Part shown: positions 50,254 through 59,140 of the stretch, piece after piece
Numbering within the stretch: position 1 is the first letter of the stretch
How the letters are laid out: each line of letters opens with the position of its first letter
Source: Azospirillum sp. TSH64
GTDB lineage: Bacteria; Pseudomonadota; Alphaproteobacteria; Azospirillales; Azospirillaceae
Assembly (NCBI RefSeq): GCF_003116035.1
Contig: NZ_LGQW01000015.1
Coordinates: forward strand, 4,638,161 to 4,702,160
Direction of reading: 5' to 3'
DNA length: 64,000 nucleotides
Notes under the pieces: model-generated
Told to the model about the DNA's origin: nothing
Databases searched by the model: none
Seen by the model: only the letters and a program-made list of their open reading frames with translations
Program-made: the position numbers and the translations under genes

Positions 50254-52125
50254 ATGGGGGAAACCGGGTTCGCCCGCTTCGACGCCGACGAACGTCTGGT
50301 GTGGGCCAATGCCGCCTTCGCGGCCCGGTTCGCCGTGGCCGGCAACACGACGCTGGACGGTCTGTTCGGCAGCCTGCTGGGCGGTGCCATGGCCGATCTG
50401 CGCCGTGGCCGGCCGATGACGTCCGCGCTTCCCGACGGCAGCGCCGTCACATTGGCGCTGGGGAGCGGCGGGGCGGGCGAGTGGCTGCTGACGGCGGTCG
50501 AGGCGGCCGTTGCCGGCATCCCGGCGGAGCATGGACCGTGGGCGAAGACCAGTTCGGTGCTCGACTGCCTCAGCCAGGGGGTGATGGCCTTCGACCGCGA
50601 CCTCCGGCTGGTCGCCTGGAACCGGCGCGTGCTGGAGCTGCTCTACATCGATCCCGGATTCCCGCGCTACGCCCAGCCTTACGAGGCGGTGGTCCGCCAC
50701 ATCGCCGAACAGGGCGGCTACGGCCGCGGCAATGTCGACGATCTGGTGGCGCAGCGGCTGCACCATATCCGCAAGGCGCCCTGGCCCTTCTATAACGAAC
50801 GTGTCCGGCCCGACGGCGTCATCATCGAGACGGTGACCCTGCCGCTGCCCGACGGTGGATTCGTCACCACCTACACCGACATCACCCGCCGCAAGCAGGC
50901 GGAGCGGGAACTGGCCTCCAGCCGGGACTTGCTGGAACAGGCGATCCGGGCGGCGCGAGAGGGCATCTCGCAATGGGATCTGCACAGCGGGGAGGTGTGG
51001 TTTTCCCCGCAATGGTGGGGCCTGCTGGGATATTCCGAAACGGAAATGGATAACAGCCGCCGCCGCTGGGAGGAGCTGCTCCATCCGCAGGACCGCGATG
51101 CAGCGCTGGAGATGGTGGAGGAACTGGCGACCGGCCGCCGGTCGGAAAGCCGCCAGCTCCAGCGTTTCCGCCATCGGTCCGGACAGACGGTCTTCCTGGA
51201 AACCCGCGTGCTCGCCGTGGCGGGGAATGACGGCCGGATCGCCCGCATCGTCGGCGCCCACACCGACGTCACCGAAAGCGTCCATGCGGCCGAGGCGGTG
51301 CGCGCCGCCAGGGATGAGGCCGAGCGGGCCCTGCAGGATTTGAAGGAGGCGCAGGTCCAGCTGATCCAGGCGGAGAAGATGGCGGCCCTGGGATCGCTGG
51401 TGGCCGGGGTGACGCACGAGATCAACACGCCGGTCGGCATTGCCCTGACCGGCGCCTCGCTGTTGGCGGAGAAGACCCGTGCCTTGCGGCATCTCTTTGA
51501 AGCCGGCAGCCTGCGGCGCGGCGATTTCGCGGACTACATCGACATCGCCGACGAGGCGACGCAGCTGATGCTGCTGAACATCGAGCGCGCGACCCGCCTG
51601 ATCCAGAGCTTCAAGCAGATCGCCGTCGATCAGGCCAGCGAGGAACGCCGCGTCTTCGAGCTGAACCAGTACATCCATGAGATTCTGCGCAGCCTTGGCA
51701 TGCGCATCCGCCGCAGCGGGCATTCGGTCGAGGTGCGTTGCCCGGATGGTCTGACGCTCGACAGCTACCCCGGCGCTTTCAGCCAGATCCTGACCAATTT
51801 CGTCATCAACTCGCTCCTGCACGGCTATGAGCCTGGCGTCCGCGGCCGGCTGACCGTGACCGTCACGGCGACCGGTGGGGAGGTGGAACTGGTCTATGCC
51901 GACGACGGGCGCGGCATTCCGGCCGACCTGCACGGCAAAATCTTCGAGCCCTTCTTCACCACCAGCCGCGACCGCGGCGGCAGCGGGCTGGGCTTGAACA
52001 TCGTCTACACGCTGGTCACGCGCACCCTGCGCGGGCTGCTGCGGCTGGAGAGCGAGCCGGGGGCGGGGACCGCCTTCACGCTGCGCTTCCCGCGGGTGAC
52101 GCCGGCCGATCCGCTGCCGCTCTGA
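50254..52125 (+). CDS. PAS-domain sensor histidine kinase
   Basis: Soluble kinase of 623 residues. A degenerate N-terminal PAS (about 1-80), a PAS_7-like domain (SSVLDCLSQGVMAFDRDLRL, about 97-116), and a PAS_3-type domain (QWDLHSGEVWFSPQWWGLLG). A coiled coil leads to the H-box GSLVAGVTHEINTPVGIALT, and an ATPase with N box FVINSLLHGYEPG, ADDGRGIP, FEPFFTT and GGSGLGLNIVYTL. No membrane segment and no response regulator next door, so the partner is unknown. A GTG at 50224 is an alternative start. Confidence 0.9.
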   Translation: MGETGFARFDADERLVWANAAFAARFAVAGNTTLDGLFGSLLGGAMADLRRGRPMTSALPDGSAVTLALGSGGAGEWLLTAVEAAVAGIPAEHGPWAKTSSVLDCLSQGVMAFDRDLRLVAWNRRVLELLYIDPGFPRYAQPYEAVVRHIAEQGGYGRGNVDDLVAQRLHHIRKAPWPFYNERVRPDGVIIETVTLPLPDGGFVTTYTDITRRKQAERELASSRDLLEQAIRAAREGISQWDLHSGEVWFSPQWWGLLGYSETEMDNSRRRWEELLHPQDRDAALEMVEELATGRRSESRQLQRFRHRSGQTVFLETRVLAVAGNDGRIARIVGAHTDVTESVHAAEAVRAARDEAERALQDLKEAQVQLIQAEKMAALGSLVAGVTHEINTPVGIALTGASLLAEKTRALRHLFEAGSLRRGDFADYIDIADEATQLMLLNIERATRLIQSFKQIAVDQASEERRVFELNQYIHEILRSLGMRIRRSGHSVEVRCPDGLTLDSYPGAFSQILTNFVINSLLHGYEPGVRGRLTVTVTATGGEVELVYADDGRGIPADLHGKIFEPFFTTSRDRGGSGLGLNIVYTLVTRTLRGLLRLESEPGAGTAFTLRFPRVTPADPLPL

Positions 52126-52133
52126 GGCCGGCG

Positions 52134-53048
52134 TCAGCCGGCGTCCGGTGTTTCCGGCATCCAGCCGGCCGGCAGTGTTTCGCGCAAAGCCTGCCGGATG
52201 ATGGTGGCAAGATGATCGCCAATCGGGTTCGGCCCCCTGTCCGACCGCAAGAGCCGGAGGCCGAGCGACGGAAGTTGCGGCAAGCCGCCGGCGACGGGAT
52301 CGAGCACGCGGACCGCCGCCGGCCGGCCCACCGGCGTCCTCAGGGCGATGCCGAGCCCCGCCGCCGTCGCCGCCCAGAGGCCGCCAAGACTCGGGCTGAC
52401 GAAGGCGATGCGCCAGGCAATCCCATGCCGGTCCAGATGGTCGCAGGCGATGGTGCGCAGCAGGCATGGCGCCTCCAATGCGACGAGCGGCAACGGCTCG
52501 GTCCCGCCGGCCCGCCAGACCGGCGCCTCCTCCGCCGCGGTCAGCCAGCACAACGGCAATGACGCGATCCGTTCGGTGGCCGATGCACTGCCGTCGTCCC
52601 ATGCCAGGGCCAGATCGAGATGGCCGGAGGCGATCTTTTCGGACAGCTCGCTGTTGCGGGCGATGCGTCCCTCGATCCGGACCTTGGGGTGGGCACGGGC
52701 GAAGCGGCCGAGGACCTGCGGCAACACGGTCTCGCCGAAATCCTCCTGGATTCCCAGACGAACCCAGCCCTCCAGCCCCGCGCCGCGAACGGCGCTCATC
52801 GCCTCGTCATTCAGGTTCAACAGACGCCGGGCATAGGAGAGCAGCACCTCGCCGCCATCGGTGAGCGTCAGCCCGCGACCCGATTTGCGCACCAGCGCCG
52901 TCCCGGCCTGCTCCTCCAGCTTCTTGAGCTGGGCGCTGACCGCCGATGTCGACCGCCCGAGCCGGTCGGCGGCCTGGGCGAAGGATCCGGCGTCGATGCC
53001 GGCGACGAAACTGCGCAGCGCATCCATGTCGAGGTTGGTCAGGCGCAT
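52134..53048 (-). CDS. LysR-family regulator
   Basis: A 304-residue LysR regulator. N-terminal HTH: VAGIDAGSFAQAADRLGRST (about 14-33), linker helix, then the periplasmic-binding-like effector domain. Divergent from the tautomerase-cupin-DUF4865 operon, with a LysR-type inverted repeat in between, so these genes are its likely targets. A TTG two codons upstream is possible but the ATG at 53048 is used. Confidence 0.92.
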   Translation of the reverse strand: MRLTNLDMDALRSFVAGIDAGSFAQAADRLGRSTSAVSAQLKKLEEQAGTALVRKSGRGLTLTDGGEVLLSYARRLLNLNDEAMSAVRGAGLEGWVRLGIQEDFGETVLPQVLGRFARAHPKVRIEGRIARNSELSEKIASGHLDLALAWDDGSASATERIASLPLCWLTAAEEAPVWRAGGTEPLPLVALEAPCLLRTIACDHLDRHGIAWRIAFVSPSLGGLWAATAAGLGIALRTPVGRPAAVRVLDPVAGGLPQLPSLGLRLLRSDRGPNPIGDHLATIIRQALRETLPAGWMPETPDAG

Positions 53049-53091
53049 TTGCAAAATCCCGCAAAACAGGACGATTCATTCAGAATAATCT

Positions 53092-53110
53092 GATTATCGG
53101 GACGATAATC
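53092..53110. promoter_or_regulatory. LysR-type operator
   Basis: GATTATC-GGGAC-GATAATC, a perfect inverted repeat containing the T-N11-A pattern. It lies between the LysR start (53048) and the tautomerase start (53158). It is a good candidate binding site for the divergent LysR protein. Confidence 0.65.
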
Positions 53111-53157
53111 TCCATCCATACTGGGGTTGTCAATCGCTCAAACAGGAGCGGCATGCC

Positions 53158-53559
53158 ATGCCCTTCACACGGATTTCTTTGCTCGCGGGCAAATCGCCGG
53201 CCTATCTCGCGGCCATTTCCGACAGTCTGGACCGTGCGCTGGTCGACTGCTTCGAGGTTCCGGAGAATGACCGCTTCGTGGTCATTCATCAGCACCGACC
53301 GGATGAATTGATCTTCGACCGGACCTATCGCGGTGGCCCGCGCTCGGACGACTTCATCGTCTTTCACATCACCACGGGAAAGCTGCGGTCGCCGGAAACC
53401 AAGGCACGCTTTTACCGGCGGCTGGTCGAGACCCTTGCGGCATCGCCGGGCGTACGGCCGGAAGACGTGATGATCATGATCGCCGATTCGACCTTCGAGG
53501 ATTGGTCCTTCGCATCCGGTGTGTCGGCCGGACTGCCGGCGCAGGAGGCCCGGTCATGA
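53158..53559 (+). CDS. Tautomerase-family protein
   Basis: A 133-residue 4-oxalocrotonate tautomerase superfamily protein. After Met removal the N-terminal Pro (MPFTRISLLAGKS) is the catalytic base. Further conserved parts are VIHQHRPDELIFDRTY and PEDVMIMIADSTFEDWSF. It belongs to the larger single-chain tautomerases rather than the 62-residue type. First gene of a three-gene operon; its stop overlaps the cupin start by four bases (ATGA). Confidence 0.9.
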   Translation: MPFTRISLLAGKSPAYLAAISDSLDRALVDCFEVPENDRFVVIHQHRPDELIFDRTYRGGPRSDDFIVFHITTGKLRSPETKARFYRRLVETLAASPGVRPEDVMIMIADSTFEDWSFASGVSAGLPAQEARS

Positions 53560-53990
53560 CCGGCTATTTTGAAATGCAGATGTCCTGTCCGCCGGCCATG
53601 ACCGTCCGACGCGCCGGCGAAGGCATTGTTGCCGCGCCCGAAGGGATCGCCAACGGCGCCTTCCTCGTCCAGATGCTGCTGTCGAGCCGGACGGAGGGGG
53701 AGATGACGGCAATGCGCGCCTTCATCCCGCCGGGCGTCGTGACCCATTGGCACAGCCATCCGTCCGGACAGCTTCTTTTCGTGCTCGACGGTGTCGGCCT
53801 CGTGCAGCGCGAGGGCGGCGAAGCGGTCGAGGTCCGTGCCGGGGACGCCGTCTGGTTCGCACCCGGCGAACGCCACTGGCATGGCGCGGCCCCGTCCAGC
53901 CCGTTCAGCTATGTCAGCGTCCAGCCGGTGCGGGACGGGACCGCCGTTCACTGGATGGAAGCCGTCGGGCAGGAGGAGATTTCCCGATGA
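53556..53990 (+). CDS. Cupin-domain protein
   Basis: A 144-residue single-domain cupin. The metal motif is THWHSHPSGQLLFVLDGVG (about 65-83), with the second motif AVWFAPGERHWHGA (about 100-113). Related to cupins found beside tautomerases and AraC/LysR regulators. Probable metal-dependent small enzyme or sensor of a catabolic set. Overlaps its neighbours at both ends (ATGA on both sides), with CAGGAGG upstream. Confidence 0.88.
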   Translation: MTGYFEMQMSCPPAMTVRRAGEGIVAAPEGIANGAFLVQMLLSSRTEGEMTAMRAFIPPGVVTHWHSHPSGQLLFVLDGVGLVQREGGEAVEVRAGDAVWFAPGERHWHGAAPSSPFSYVSVQPVRDGTAVHWMEAVGQEEISR

Positions 53991-54553
53991 TCGCCATGCA
54001 ATACAGCTTCGTGCTGCCCGCCGAATACGACATGGCGATCATCGACCGCCGCATTCGTCAGAAGGGGCCTCTGCTCGACGGTTTTCCACGGCTGTGTTTC
54101 AAAGCCTATCTCGCGGCAAGAAAGCAGGACGCCGGCTTTGCCAGTGCGGAAAACCTCTATGCGCCGTTCTACCTGTGGGATGAGCCGGAAGGGATCGACA
54201 GCTTTCTTTCCAGTCCGGGTTTTGCGGCACTGACACGCGATTTCGGCTGGCCGTCGGTGCAGACATGGCTGGTTTGGCATGCTGAACTGACGGGGAATTT
54301 GAAAGCCGCGACTTACGCGGCCCGCGACATCGCTGCGATTGCCGCCTATTCGGATCTGGCTTCTCAGCGGGACACTGCCATCGCGGAGGCAAAGTCGGCG
54401 ATTGATGCCGGTGCATTGGCCGCCATTGCCGCGTTCGATCCGACGGGGTGGAAGATGACGAAAGTCACGCTCTGGCCCGGGCTGCCGCCTGTGATGACGG
54501 AGATGATGCAACTTTACACCGTCGGGCATGTCTCGCTGCCGAACGAACAATAA
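53987..54553 (+). CDS. DUF4865 family protein
   Basis: A 188-residue protein with the DUF4865 N-terminus IAMQYSFVLPAEYDMAIIDR and the stretch NLYAPFYLWDEPEGIDSFL. It looks like a ferredoxin-fold (ABM/dimeric alpha-beta barrel-like) protein. Function unknown. DUF4865, cupin and tautomerase often travel with a LysR regulator, suggesting a small catabolic or detoxifying pathway. Starts in the cupin stop (ATGA). Confidence 0.9.
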   Translation: MIAMQYSFVLPAEYDMAIIDRRIRQKGPLLDGFPRLCFKAYLAARKQDAGFASAENLYAPFYLWDEPEGIDSFLSSPGFAALTRDFGWPSVQTWLVWHAELTGNLKAATYAARDIAAIAAYSDLASQRDTAIAEAKSAIDAGALAAIAAFDPTGWKMTKVTLWPGLPPVMTEMMQLYTVGHVSLPNEQ

Positions 54554-54654
54554 ATCCGCGCATCGATGGCGCAGGATTGCTGTAACCAGGAGGGAGTTTT
54601 CAGCACAGTCGCCGCCTCAAGCGGCAACCCTGCGGGGCAGTGATTTCGCAGGGA

Positions 54655-54740
54655 TGGTGGAAGGGGCTGGATTCGAACCAGCGTACGCTAACGCGGGCAG
54701 ATTTACAGTCTGCTGCCTTTAACCACTCGGCCACCCTTCC
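54655..54740 (-). tRNA. tRNA-Tyr (GTA)
   Basis: An 86-base type II tRNA including encoded CCA. Acceptor stem GGAAGGG (54734-54740) with CCCTTCC (54659-54665), D-arm GGCCGAGTGG, anticodon loop CTGTAAA giving anticodon GTA (Tyr), a long variable arm (about 13 bases, CCGCGTTAGCGTACG region) and the T-loop GGTTCGAATCC. The acceptor end reads ACCA. Confidence 0.97.
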
Positions 54741-54835
54741 ATCGGGGTGCGGAGGAGTAGCCTTTCGACAGGGGGGCGTCAAGCCCCTTTTGCGCGAAAA
54801 ACGCAAGCGGAGGCGCGGCAACAAAAGCGGCAACA

Positions 54836-54870
54836 AAAAGCCTCCGTCCCACGGGGGGACGGAGGCTTTT
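54836..54870. terminator. Bidirectional terminator
   Basis: Perfect 15-bp stem AAAAGCCTCCGTCCC (54836-54850) with GGGACGGAGGCTTTT (54856-54870), 5-base loop. A-run on one side and T-run on the other let it work in both directions. It ends the leftward HTH-protein gene, upstream of tRNA-Tyr. Confidence 0.95.
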
Positions 54871-54909
54871 CAAAGGGGCTTTTTCAAACCCGCTTTTTCA
54901 AAAGTCCGC

Positions 54910-55806
54910 TCAGTTCGGGCGGCGCGAAGCCCGATGCGCCGGGATCGGGATCGGGCGGATCGCCTGTTCCTCGCGGCGGCTGGCCGACATGTCGATTTCC
55001 ACGCGGGCCAAGGCCTTGCGCAGTTCATGCACGGTGTCGGACAGGGACTGGATCGTCGCCTCGCTCGGCTGCTGACGCCAGCCGCGATAGGCGGAGATGC
55101 AGGCCTTGGCGGTGTCGCGCAGGCGGCCTTCGATCGCATCCACCGGCGGGGTCGGCTGGCCGGGAGCCCGCGGGGCCTCCGGCGCGGCGGCCACCGGTGC
55201 GGCTGGAGCCGGCGTGGGCGCCGGGGCCGCCGGGGCAGGGTCCGGGCGGTTCAGCCGCAGCGTTTCCGTCGGCGCCGGGGCTGGCGCCGGGGCCGCTGCC
55301 GGTGCTTCGGCCGGGGCCGGTTCGGCAGCCGGTTCCGGCCGGGAGGCACGGGTCAGCGTGGTCCGGCCGGTGCGGCCGGCGGCGCGGCGCGGTTCGGCAG
55401 GTGCCTCGGCAGCCGGTGCCGGAGCGGGTTCGGCGGCCGCGGCCACCGGCGTTTCGGCCGGCGTCTCCGGGGTCGCCGCCGTCACCGGAGCAACGGCTTC
55501 GCCCGCCGTGTCCGCCGTGGCGGACGTGCCGGCCTCGGCGATCTGTACATCGTCCTGCGCGTCACCGGAGACGGCGTCGCCCTGGCCGCTCGCGGCCTCC
55601 GCCTTCTTGATGATGTAGGAGATGGCGCTGGGGGTGCACTCGAATTCGCGCGCAATGGCCGAAAGGGTTGCACCGCTGCGGTAGCGATCAAGAATTTGGG
55701 GCCACGCCGACTGAGGAATGCGCCCACGCTTCTTGGGAGACTCCGGTTCGCTCCCGGTTTCTGAGTTCATTATATCGCTCGGTTGCCAAAGTGAATTTTC
55801 AGTCAT
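54910..55806 (-). CDS. HTH protein with Pro/Ala-rich linker
   Basis: A 298-residue protein in three parts. An N-terminal helix-turn-helix of the Hin/homeodomain-like type lies at about 26-66 (LDRYRSGATLSAIAREFECT, then PSAISYIIKKAE). A long Pro/Ala/Glu-rich low-complexity linker covers about 90-225 (for example PAAAPAPAPAPTETLRLN). A compact helical C-terminal domain covers about 225-285 (AKACISAYRGWRQQPSEATI). Probably a nucleoid-associated or regulatory DNA-binding protein. I know no named family. A start at 55770 is possible. Confidence 0.7.
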   Translation of the reverse strand: MTENSLWQPSDIMNSETGSEPESPKKRGRIPQSAWPQILDRYRSGATLSAIAREFECTPSAISYIIKKAEAASGQGDAVSGDAQDDVQIAEAGTSATADTAGEAVAPVTAATPETPAETPVAAAAEPAPAPAAEAPAEPRRAAGRTGRTTLTRASRPEPAAEPAPAEAPAAAPAPAPAPTETLRLNRPDPAPAAPAPTPAPAAPVAAAPEAPRAPGQPTPPVDAIEGRLRDTAKACISAYRGWRQQPSEATIQSLSDTVHELRKALARVEIDMSASRREEQAIRPIPIPAHRASRRPN

Positions 55807-56256
55807 TCGTCAGCATGTCCACCCGGACCGCACGCTTCAGACGCGGGACCACGCGGGCGCGTGCGTCAGCAGCATCGAGGCTTCACGCTGGCGGGCGATG
55901 TTTTCGGTATGGATGACTATCGGAAACTCTTCTCAAAAATGCCAGCATAACTTTGCACGGAATCGTGATTTTGTATCCGGTGTCACAACTGGGCACGATG
56001 CTTGGTGCAAGGCCTGCGGTTTTAAAAACTGCGGGCAGCCCGAAACCCAGAGTGGAACGAATCCGCCGCCGGCATCTTCCGGTCGCCGGACTTTTGAAAA
56101 GTGCGATGGACCCCGGACGGGGGGTTGCGTGTTTGCAGTTTCAGAACAAACCCGACCGGGGCCCGCCATTCGATGGTTTCTCGCCCAGGGTCTTTTGAAG
56201 AGCCGTTGGTCGCGACTCTTCGGCGTTTGCCCAACCGTTTTCTGCGGAGACCGTCC
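55807..56256. promoter_or_regulatory. Intergenic region HTH gene / degP
   Basis: 450 bases between two divergent genes. No coding frame of protein-like composition. It contains AT-rich patches (for example GGTTTTAAAAACTGC near 56016) that could be promoter elements for degP, but no clear sigma-32 or sigma-E consensus was identified. Confidence 0.4.
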
Positions 56257-57873
56257 ATGCCGCATGCGTCCGTGCCGCGTTCGTACCCGATCTTCCGACG
56301 CCTTCCAGCCGCGGCGCTGTGCGCGTTGCTGTCCGGTGCTGTGTTTTTGCCGGCGCTGCCGGCCGCAGCCCAGGACGCGCCCGCCGTCGGGGCGCAGCCG
56401 GGGGCGAGCAGAACATACGCGCCGCCGTCCTTCCGCGACCTTGCCCGCACGCAGATCGACACCGTCGTCAACATCTCCAGCACCCAGGCGCCCCAGCCCT
56501 CGGCGGGTGGCGGCAGGCTGCCGGAGGGGATGGACATTCCACCCGGCTCGCCGCTGGAGCAGTTCTTCCGTGAGTTCCGCAACCGGCAGAGGGGCGGCCA
56601 GGGCAACGGCTCGCCGGAAAGCGGGCCGAACGGCGGTTCGCAGGGGAGCGGTCCGCAAGGGCTGCCCAGCATGGCGCTCGGCTCCGGCTTCATCATCGAT
56701 CCGTCGGGCCTGATCGTCACCAACAACCATGTCGTTTCCGACGCGGCCGAAATCGCCGTCACCCTGCATGACGGCACCAAGCTGCCGGCCAAGCTGGTGG
56801 GGTCGGACGCGCCGACCGATCTTGCGCTGCTGAAGGTCGAAAGCGCCAAGCCGCTGACCGCCGCCCATTGGGGCGACAGCGAAACGGTGGAGGTCGGCGA
56901 TTGGGTGGTCGCCATCGGCAACCCCTTCGGCCTCGGCGGCTCGGTGACCGCCGGCATCCTGTCGGCCCGTGCCCGCGACATCCAGCAGGGCCCCTATGAC
57001 GAGTATCTGCAGACCGATGCCGCCATCAACCGTGGCAATTCCGGCGGTCCGCTCTATGACGCCGGCGGCGCCGTGATCGGCATCAACACCGCGATCTATT
57101 CACCGACCGGCGGATCGGTTGGCATCGGCTTCGCCATCCCATCCTCGCTGGCCAAGCCGATCATCGACCAGTTGAAGGACGGCGGAAAGGTGCGCCGCGG
57201 CTGGCTGGGCGTCCAGGTCCAGCGGGTGACGCCGGACATCGCCGAAAGCCTGGGCGTGGAAGGCTCCGGCGGCGCCCTGGTCACCAGCATCTCGCCCGAC
57301 AGTCCCGCCGCCTCGGCCGGGCTGCGCCAGGGCGACGTCATCACCGCCTTCAACGGCGACCCGCTGGAGCAGATGCGCCAGCTTCCCCGCCTTGTCGCCT
57401 CCACGCAGATCGGCAGCACCGTGCCGATGACCCTGCTGCGCGGCGGCAAGCAGCAGTCGATCCAGGTCACCGTCGGCGAACTGCGCGACGAGCCGCAGCA
57501 GCTGGCGATGTCGGGATCGAGCGGCGCCCCCCGGTCCGCCCAGCCGGAGGAGAGCAAGTCGGCGCTCGGCCTGAAGCTGGCTCCGCTGACCCCCGGCCTG
57601 CGCGAGACCTTCGCCATCGGCGAGGATGTCGACGGTCTGGTGGTCACGGAGGTCGACCGCGACAGCGCGGCCTCGCAGCGCGGGCTCGACCTCGGCGACG
57701 TCATCGTGGAGGCCGGGCAGGAACCGGTGGCGACCGCTGCCGATCTGGAAACCCGCATCGCCAAGGCCAAGGAACAGGGGCGCAAGACCCTGCTGATGCT
57801 GGTCAGCCGCGGTGGCGACCTGCGCTATGTGCCGCTGCCCCTGGTCCCCGAGACCGGTGGCAAGAAGGGGTAG
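56257..57873 (+). CDS. degP: DegP/HtrA-type periplasmic serine protease
   Basis: Do-family protease of 538 residues for periplasmic protein quality control. Signal peptide of about 39 residues (AAALCALLSGAVFLPALPAA). Catalytic triad His158 (TNNHVV), Asp188 (PTDLALLKV), Ser262 (NRGNSGGPL). Two PDZ domains, at about 305-405 and 430-525. A Gly/Ser-rich insert (about 110-136) lies between the first helix and the protease core. The ATG at 56257 follows GGAGA. The next operon is unrelated in function. Confidence 0.95.
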   Translation: MPHASVPRSYPIFRRLPAAALCALLSGAVFLPALPAAAQDAPAVGAQPGASRTYAPPSFRDLARTQIDTVVNISSTQAPQPSAGGGRLPEGMDIPPGSPLEQFFREFRNRQRGGQGNGSPESGPNGGSQGSGPQGLPSMALGSGFIIDPSGLIVTNNHVVSDAAEIAVTLHDGTKLPAKLVGSDAPTDLALLKVESAKPLTAAHWGDSETVEVGDWVVAIGNPFGLGGSVTAGILSARARDIQQGPYDEYLQTDAAINRGNSGGPLYDAGGAVIGINTAIYSPTGGSVGIGFAIPSSLAKPIIDQLKDGGKVRRGWLGVQVQRVTPDIAESLGVEGSGGALVTSISPDSPAASAGLRQGDVITAFNGDPLEQMRQLPRLVASTQIGSTVPMTLLRGGKQQSIQVTVGELRDEPQQLAMSGSSGAPRSAQPEESKSALGLKLAPLTPGLRETFAIGEDVDGLVVTEVDRDSAASQRGLDLGDVIVEAGQEPVATAADLETRIAKAKEQGRKTLLMLVSRGGDLRYVPLPLVPETGGKKG

Positions 57874-57897
57874 TCCGGCCTTCGCATTTGCGGATCG

Positions 57898-57928
57898 GAC
57901 GGAAGCGGAGATCTGCCCCGCTTCCGTC
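57898..57928 (+). terminator. Terminator after degP
   Basis: 11-bp stem GACGGAAGCGG (57898-57908) with CCGCTTCCGTC (57918-57928), 9-base loop, then TCATCCTTTT. It separates degP from the glycosyltransferase operon. Confidence 0.8.
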
Positions 57929-58002
57929 TCATCCTTTTCCGCTACCGTTCGCCGCGCCGCGAGAGTAATTTGCCGCCCGTTTGGCGAATGGGATGGCAAA
58001 CC

Positions 58003-58749
58003 GTGAGCATTTATCCGGAGAGCGGCCAGCCGGTGCGGCTGTCGGTCGTTGTCCCCGTTTTCAACGAGGCCGAGAACGTGCTGCCCCTGCTCGAAGAGAT
58101 CGAGCGGGCACTGGCTCCGGTCGGCGGTTTCGAGGTCATCTTCGTCGACGACCAGTCCGACGACGACACCCAGGCGCGTCTTGCCCCGGCGGTCGAGGCC
58201 GGCCGGCTGCGCGTGCTGCGTCATGTCCAGCGCTCCGGCCAGAGTGCGGCGGTGCGCAGCGGCGTCAAGGCGGCGCGCGGCGAGTTCGTGGTGACGCTCG
58301 ACGGCGACGGCCAGAACGATCCGGCCGACATCCCGGCACTGTTCGCTCTGGTGTCGACGGGCGAGGCGGGAGCGCCGGTGCTGGTCGGCGGCTTGCGCAA
58401 GAAGCGGCAGGACACGCTATCGAAGCGCTGGGCCTCGAAGATCGCCAATGCCGTCCGCCAGTCCTTCCTGCAGGACGGCTGCACCGACAGTGGCTGCGGG
58501 CTGAAGCTGTTCCGCCGCGACGCCTTCCTCGACCTGCCCTTCTTCGGGGCGATGCACCGGTTCCTGCCGGCGCTGTTCCGCGCCCACGGCCACCCGGTGG
58601 CTTATGTGCCGGTGAACCATCGTCCGCGCGAACGCGGCGTGTCAAAATACAACAACTGGCGGCGCGGGCTGATCGGCGTGGTCGATCTGCTGGGCGTTTA
58701 CTGGCTGAAGCGGCGGACGAAGATGTCGCCGGTCTCCGAACGCCTCTGA
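58003..58749 (+). CDS. Family 2 glycosyltransferase (polyprenyl-phosphate type)
   Basis: GT-A glycosyltransferase of 248 residues, DPM1/ArnC-like but without the C-terminal membrane helices. Nucleotide-sugar site SVVVPVFNEAENVLPLLEEI and IFVDDQSDDDT; catalytic DGDGQNDPADIP; GLRKKRQDT and the late RGVSKYNNWRRGLIG motif. It would load a sugar on a polyprenyl phosphate. Followed by LAB_N and GT39 genes, the arrangement of lipid A sugar modules. A GTG start at 58003 is used (ATG at 57988 possible). Confidence 0.88.
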   Translation: MSIYPESGQPVRLSVVVPVFNEAENVLPLLEEIERALAPVGGFEVIFVDDQSDDDTQARLAPAVEAGRLRVLRHVQRSGQSAAVRSGVKAARGEFVVTLDGDGQNDPADIPALFALVSTGEAGAPVLVGGLRKKRQDTLSKRWASKIANAVRQSFLQDGCTDSGCGLKLFRRDAFLDLPFFGAMHRFLPALFRAHGHPVAYVPVNHRPRERGVSKYNNWRRGLIGVVDLLGVYWLKRRTKMSPVSERL

Positions 58750-58804
58750 CGTCTTTTAAAGCCGATCGACCCTCACAGCGACCCATTCGGTACAGGATTC
58801 AACG

Positions 58805-59140
58805 ATGCTAGAGCGCGCCGCAGCGTGGTTCCAGGGGCAAAGCACCACCGACCTGATCTGGGTCGGCATCGGCTTTTTCGCCCAGCTGATGTTCACCATG
58901 CGCTTCATCGTGCAGTGGATCGCCAGTGAAAAGGCGCGCCGCAGCGTGGTGCCGGAGATGTTCTGGTACTTCTCGCTGGGCGGTGGCGTCATGCTGTTCG
59001 CCTATGCCTTCTACCGCTTCGACCCGGTCTTCATGCTGGGGCAGGGCATGGGCTTGGTGATCTATGCCCGCAACGTCTATTTCGTCTGGTCGCACAAGAA
59101 GTCGCAGGCCACCGGCGACGCGGTACCGAGCAAGCCGTGA
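58805..59140 (+). CDS. Lipid-A-disaccharide synthase N-terminal-domain protein (LAB_N)
   Basis: Small membrane protein of 111 residues with three hydrophobic segments (about 18-38, 53-70 and 76-95). LAB_N pattern: GFFAQLMFTMRFIVQWIASE and FWYFSLGGGVMLFAYAFYRF. Such proteins accompany polyprenyl-phosphate sugar systems (RgtF-like, or an ArnE/ArnF-like flipping role). The stop overlaps the next GTG by four bases (GTGA). Confidence 0.9.
   Translation: MLERAAAWFQGQSTTDLIWVGIGFFAQLMFTMRFIVQWIASEKARRSVVPEMFWYFSLGGGVMLFAYAFYRFDPVFMLGQGMGLVIYARNVYFVWSHKKSQATGDAVPSKP

Noticed and set aside
50155..52602. An 815-codon minus-strand frame
   Set aside because: Lies opposite the PAS histidine kinase; no domains, shadow composition.
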